This document shows, piece by piece, positions 5,989-6,691 of a DNA stretch of 6,691 bases. The DNA is taken from contig NZ_CDSC02000052.1 of the NCBI RefSeq assembly GCF_001298715.1, forward strand, positions 1 to 6,691. Direction: 5' to 3'. The stretch comes from Bathymodiolus azoricus thioautotrophic gill symbiont. Its GTDB lineage: Bacteria; Pseudomonadota; Gammaproteobacteria; PS1; Pseudothioglobaceae. Under the pieces are notes generated by a model, which was given only the letters and a program-made list of their open reading frames with translations, did no database searches and had not been told where the DNA came from. How positions within the stretch are numbered: the stretch's first letter is position 1; each line of letters opens with the position of its first letter. The translations under genes and the position numbers were made by a program.

Positions 5989-6691
5989 ATGAACAATGTA
6001 GATAAAAAAAACAATACACGCCATCAGATATTGAAATATATCCAAGACTCAAATATGGTAAATCCTACAGAAATTGGCACGCACTTTGATATCTCCAGGC
6101 AAATGGTTCATCGCCATTTAAAGAGTCTAGTTGAAGCAGATAAAATTAAAAAAATAGGCTCTGCGCCAAAAGTTTTTTATGCTGTAATTAATAAGGATAC
6201 AACGATTGCAGATTATCAACTTGATATCAAAACTCAAAATATTATTGTTAAAGATTTTTTCTTTATTGAGCCTACAGGCGAAGAATTATCTGGCATCAAT
6301 GGTTTTGAGAAATGGTGTAGTAAGCGAGGTTTTGATATCAACCGAAAAGCCAATGAATTTAGACAAGTTATTGAAAAATATCAAAAAAAGAAAAAGAATG
6401 ATTTGTTAGATGCCAGTAAAAAAATAAATAAAACTTTTGGTAATAATTGCTGTGTGGATAAGTTATTTTATTTTGAATTTTATGCAGTTGAGATTTTTGG
6501 AAAAACCAGAATGGGGCAAAAATTACTCTATGCCAAACAAGGGAAAAGTAGAGCAAAAATGAAAGAAATTGCTTCCTTGATTAGAAACTCAATTGTTCAG
6601 TTGATTAAGAAGTACAACATTGATTCTGTTGTTTTTGTGCCACCAACTGTGCCAAGAGAAGTCCAGTTTATGAGGGTATTATACCATTTTC
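5989..6691 (+). CDS. Partial winged-HTH regulator with possible ComF-like phosphoribosyltransferase domain
   Basis: A frame opens at ATG 5989 and stays open for 234 codons to the window edge, so the C-terminus is missing. Residues about 10-65 look like a winged helix-turn-helix: RHQILKYIQ, then PTEIGTHFDISRQMVHRHL with the recognition helix near 36-46, then a wing ending KVFYAV (61-66). A basic helical linker (about 120-150, KYQKKKKND) follows. Residues 213-229 read SVVFVPPTVPREVQFMR, placed like the VPVP...RGFNQ segment of ComF-type phosphoribosyltransferases; this assignment is tentative. A regulator that senses a nucleotide or PRPP-like ligand is one inference. No Shine-Dalgarno precedes the ATG; the next in-frame ATG (codon 23) would cut into the HTH. 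G+C is about 31% by hand count, lower than the neighbouring genes, and the gene stands where serS often follows crcB, so recent acquisition is possible. Confidence 0.75.
   Translation, partial: MNNVDKKNNTRHQILKYIQDSNMVNPTEIGTHFDISRQMVHRHLKSLVEADKIKKIGSAPKVFYAVINKDTTIADYQLDIKTQNIIVKDFFFIEPTGEELSGINGFEKWCSKRGFDINRKANEFRQVIEKYQKKKKNDLLDASKKINKTFGNNCCVDKLFYFEFYAVEIFGKTRMGQKLLYAKQGKSRAKMKEIASLIRNSIVQLIKKYNIDSVVFVPPTVPREVQFMRVLYHF

Noticed and set aside
6206..6556. Short frames at 6206-6409 (+) and 6368-6556 (-)
   Set aside because: They lie inside the longer wHTH gene, whose motifs support its own frame, and arise from A/T-rich sequence.

Overview
The window looks like ordinary core chromosome of an AT-rich gammaproteobacterium, with an accessory-looking gene at the right edge. 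Core genes are roughly 40% G+C in the lines I counted by hand. PyrB resembles the Pseudomonas type closely along its length, and YgfB and the rarA-crcB pair are gammaproteobacterial in character. The low G+C and compact, overlapping genes would fit a marine sulfur-oxidiser or symbiont of the SUP05/Thioglobus kind, but that placement is inference. No tRNA, rRNA, CRISPR array, insertion sequence or phage gene was seen, and no gene-free stretch exceeds 181 bases.

Left block, minus strand, transcribed right to left from about 3358 to 182: an exported MltB-like lytic transglycosylase, ruvX/yqgF, pyrB, then ygfB. These four genes overlap or nearly touch (11-bp overlap, 6-bp gap, TAATG overlap), so they probably form one operon joining cell-wall remodelling, rRNA maturation and pyrimidine synthesis. 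Bases 82-180 beyond ygfB hold no confident gene. The RNA made from the minus strand there is C-rich and nearly free of G, as expected of a Rho-dependent terminator. A possible leftward promoter also lies there.

Right block, plus strand, from 3345 to 5946: apbE (flavin transferase lipoprotein), rarA (replication-fork AAA+ ATPase) and crcB (fluoride channel). They are joined by ATGA and TAATG overlaps and are probably one operon. The two operons diverge from overlapping start codons: apbE and the transglycosylase share their first 14 bp, so each promoter must lie inside the other gene.

Right edge: a gene starting at 5989 runs out of the window. It has an N-terminal winged helix-turn-helix and a C-terminal part that may be a ComF-like phosphoribosyltransferase. 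It is more AT-rich (about 31% G+C by hand count), has no clear Shine-Dalgarno, and is preceded by a three-half-site operator-like element. This regulator and its operator are the least ordinary part of the window. CrcB is also unusual in lacking both phenylalanines of its TTFSTF signature.
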